From Membranipora membranacea (taxonomy: Eukaryota; Bryozoa; Gymnolaemata; Cheilostomatida; Membraniporidae): a DNA stretch of 60,000 bases. The DNA lies in NCBI GenBank assembly GCA_914767715.1, contig OU612074.1, positions 23,238,062 through 23,298,061 on the forward strand. The letters run 5' to 3'. A program made the position numbers and the translations under genes. Positions 58,093 to 60,000 of the stretch are shown here, in pieces. Below the pieces are notes generated by a model. That model was not told the DNA's origin and did no database searches. It saw only the letters and a list, made by a program, of their open reading frames with translations. How positions within the stretch are numbered: the stretch's first letter is position 1; every line of letters begins with the position of its first letter.

Positions 58093-60000
58093 CTATAAAA
58101 CGGAATTAAGACCATGGTTAAACTTTTTACTTCAATAAAATAAACAATGAAAAAGAATAAAGTCAAATATCTGTAGGAAAGTGAGTTGCTCCAAGGTGTA
58201 GCTGCAACCAAATGTAGTAAAATGATTGTTCTGCTGCTCTTATTTTTAGACTAATGACTTGATATTTTTTGCGGAAAAATCATCCATATTTCAATTCCAA
58301 GTTACATTGATACTTTGGATACCTGATAAGACCAGTTCAGTTCAAAAGCATTAGTCTTACCATCTCACAGTTGTGCATATCAAATTTAAGAATTCAGACT
58401 AGTGAAAATCTTGACTATATTCAAATGCCTAAAATAATGATTATGAAATGTTGATGGGCTTTCGTTGTGTTCTCATACAAAAAAATGTTGGACTGTTCCA
58501 AAAGTTATCTAAGTTTTGAAAGTTTGTAGGAAAAATAATTAAAGAAGAAAAATGTTGCTCAAAATTATGGTCGAAGCATTAGAACTTACAAAAAACTCCG
58601 TCAGTAAAACATCAATTATAACAGATGCCCTGTTTACACCATATCTTTTCCGGCTTAGTTTTTTTTTTATAAGCCTGACTAAAATCTGTTTCAACAAATT
58701 AGTCTCTAAATTTGTATACATGATTAAGATGTTAGACTTACAGTATAAGCTTGTCCAGGTAGAGCCAATTTGTGACATAGACAAGAAAATATTCATTATG
58801 CAAACACGTCAAACTTTAATGGTACTGGCAAGCTTGTTGACACCTTTTTGAAAGTCTTGAGGGTATAATCAATTGGCTTTGTTGACAGTCTGCTAATTCG
58901 AACTAACTCCTCTGTCCATGTACACATGGTGATGTCACGTTTTATTTGGCTGGATATTCGATCTTAGAATAAAACCTTTCAGAGCCCAAATGGTGCCTGA
59001 AATCATTAGAGGCAGCTATCTATTGCTGCAGCGGATTGTGGCGGAATATTGTTGGAACTTTAATTGTAAAACTGGATAATAAATCCGGCAATTAAATCTC
59101 ACAACATTATAGTGACAGAACAATAAATCCTTCCATTTGAAAAAAGGATTCTGCTGAAAATCCGGAAAAAAAAATTAATTAATTTAATTATTGTTTTGGA
59201 TTTTCATCCTTAAAACACCTTCTAAGGGTAGTTTTTCATGCTCTTTCCATATAAAACACGAATTTTTGGGTATGTATTGGATTTAATGGGTGAAAAACCA
59301 AAAATGTCAAATATTGCGAATAAGTTTGCGAAATTTTCGAGCGCGAGTTGTGTTCGGCTTAAAAAGTGTTGGGTCAGATTTTTCGGAATATACGCCCATG
59401 TCTTCTTATGTGACCTCACACCATTGGATATTTCCAACATAATTTTAAATGGTAAAATATATTTTTGGAATACCAAAAAAATAAAGGATTCCTCGATTTG
59501 TGACATAAGCAATGAATAATATGGGTTGACTGCAAAGAATGCCACTCCGAAAGACTTTACTTTTTCGGTTTATGAGTTCTAACCTAGAGTTTCATGATGT
59601 CACAATTTTCTGTTGGTCAAAAGCAAACGGATTTTTTCAACATCATCAATCTGAGAATAGGGTGCTCATTCTCTTTTCTATGATTGTGTTATCATTAATT
59701 GATTACTTCATCGTCATGGTATGAGGCCAGGACCTGATATGGGAGTAGGCAGTGAATTTTCCTTATGCTCGCAGTTAAGGTAAATATTTGGAAAGCCCTG
59801 TAATTATATTTTATCCCCACGGAAAAATCAGCCTCAGAACCTTGACTCTACCCATGAGTCTTCGTCGAAACATTTATAATAGCGTTTTATAATCACACTC
59901 TATGATCCACTGTCAACCAAGGGCGAAACTTTTCAAAAATCCAATAGTAATATATAAATGTGAGGTTCACACTGACTTGTGCTATCTGGTTGACCACACT
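58093..60000. other. Right-end region without supported gene
   Basis: It is AT-rich, with overlapping open frames on both strands at 58539-58851 and 59222-59545 but no recognisable domain, splice structure or repeat. It may include the 5' end of the unrecognised gene or simple intergenic DNA. Confidence 0.4.

Noticed and set aside
59222-59545. Open frames on both strands over about 300 bases
   Set aside because: AT-rich low-complexity composition, no domain, no splice signals and no repeat partner in the window.
1-60000. CRISPR arrays, bacterial operons or phage-like systems
   Set aside because: All repeats are simple satellites or transposon ends, and the genes have introns and animal domains; nothing prokaryotic is seen.

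Overview
This window is invertebrate animal (metazoan) nuclear DNA. The genes are split into many short exons with GT-AG introns, the spacers are AT-rich and full of small transposons and simple repeats, and the protein modules (M13/neprilysin peptidases, fucolectin-like F5/8C domains, thrombospondin type-1 repeats, a Reeler domain) are animal extracellular or membrane modules. The phylum cannot be fixed from the sequence alone. All gene models were spliced by hand, checking splice signals, codon phase and agreement between paralogues.

Layout. (1) 190-23970, minus strand: two tandem M13 (neprilysin/endothelin-converting-enzyme-like) genes. The upstream copy B (11219-23970) is complete, with 19 coding exons and a predicted 756 aa type II membrane protein. 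The downstream copy A (190-8548) has exons 1-13 in the window and its catalytic end lies beyond the left edge. Exon order, phases and almost all exon lengths match between the copies. Copy B carries HAITH where the family has the zinc-peptidase HExxH motif, so it is predicted to bind zinc but to lack its catalytic glutamate. (2) 23971-32344: no host gene recognised. It holds a diverged 1.3 kb direct duplication, a 15-bp minisatellite, and a 3.2 kb inverted-repeat element with an octamer satellite and a broken, 5'-truncated non-LTR retrotransposon nested in it. (3) 32345-41804, plus strand: a complete 11-exon gene for a predicted 692 aa type I membrane protein, signal peptide - [F5/8C-like - TSP1] x2 - TSP1 x2 - transmembrane - short tail. 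It was built by duplicating a three-exon phase 1-1 module. (4) 42340-43768, minus: the 3' end of a Reeler-domain gene with a repetitive Glu/Pro/Ala/Thr/Trp tail. (5) 45246-54204, minus, possibly reaching 58092: an unrecognised gene whose exons splice into one charged protein. (6) The remainder to 60000 is intron or intergenic DNA with no supported gene.

The introns carry several small non-autonomous transposons (MITEs), some with recognisable target-site duplications, plus tRNA-derived SINE fragments. The protein genes do not form an operon. Most encode extracellular or membrane proteins (ectopeptidase-like, adhesion or lectin-like, Reeler), but shared function is not demonstrated.
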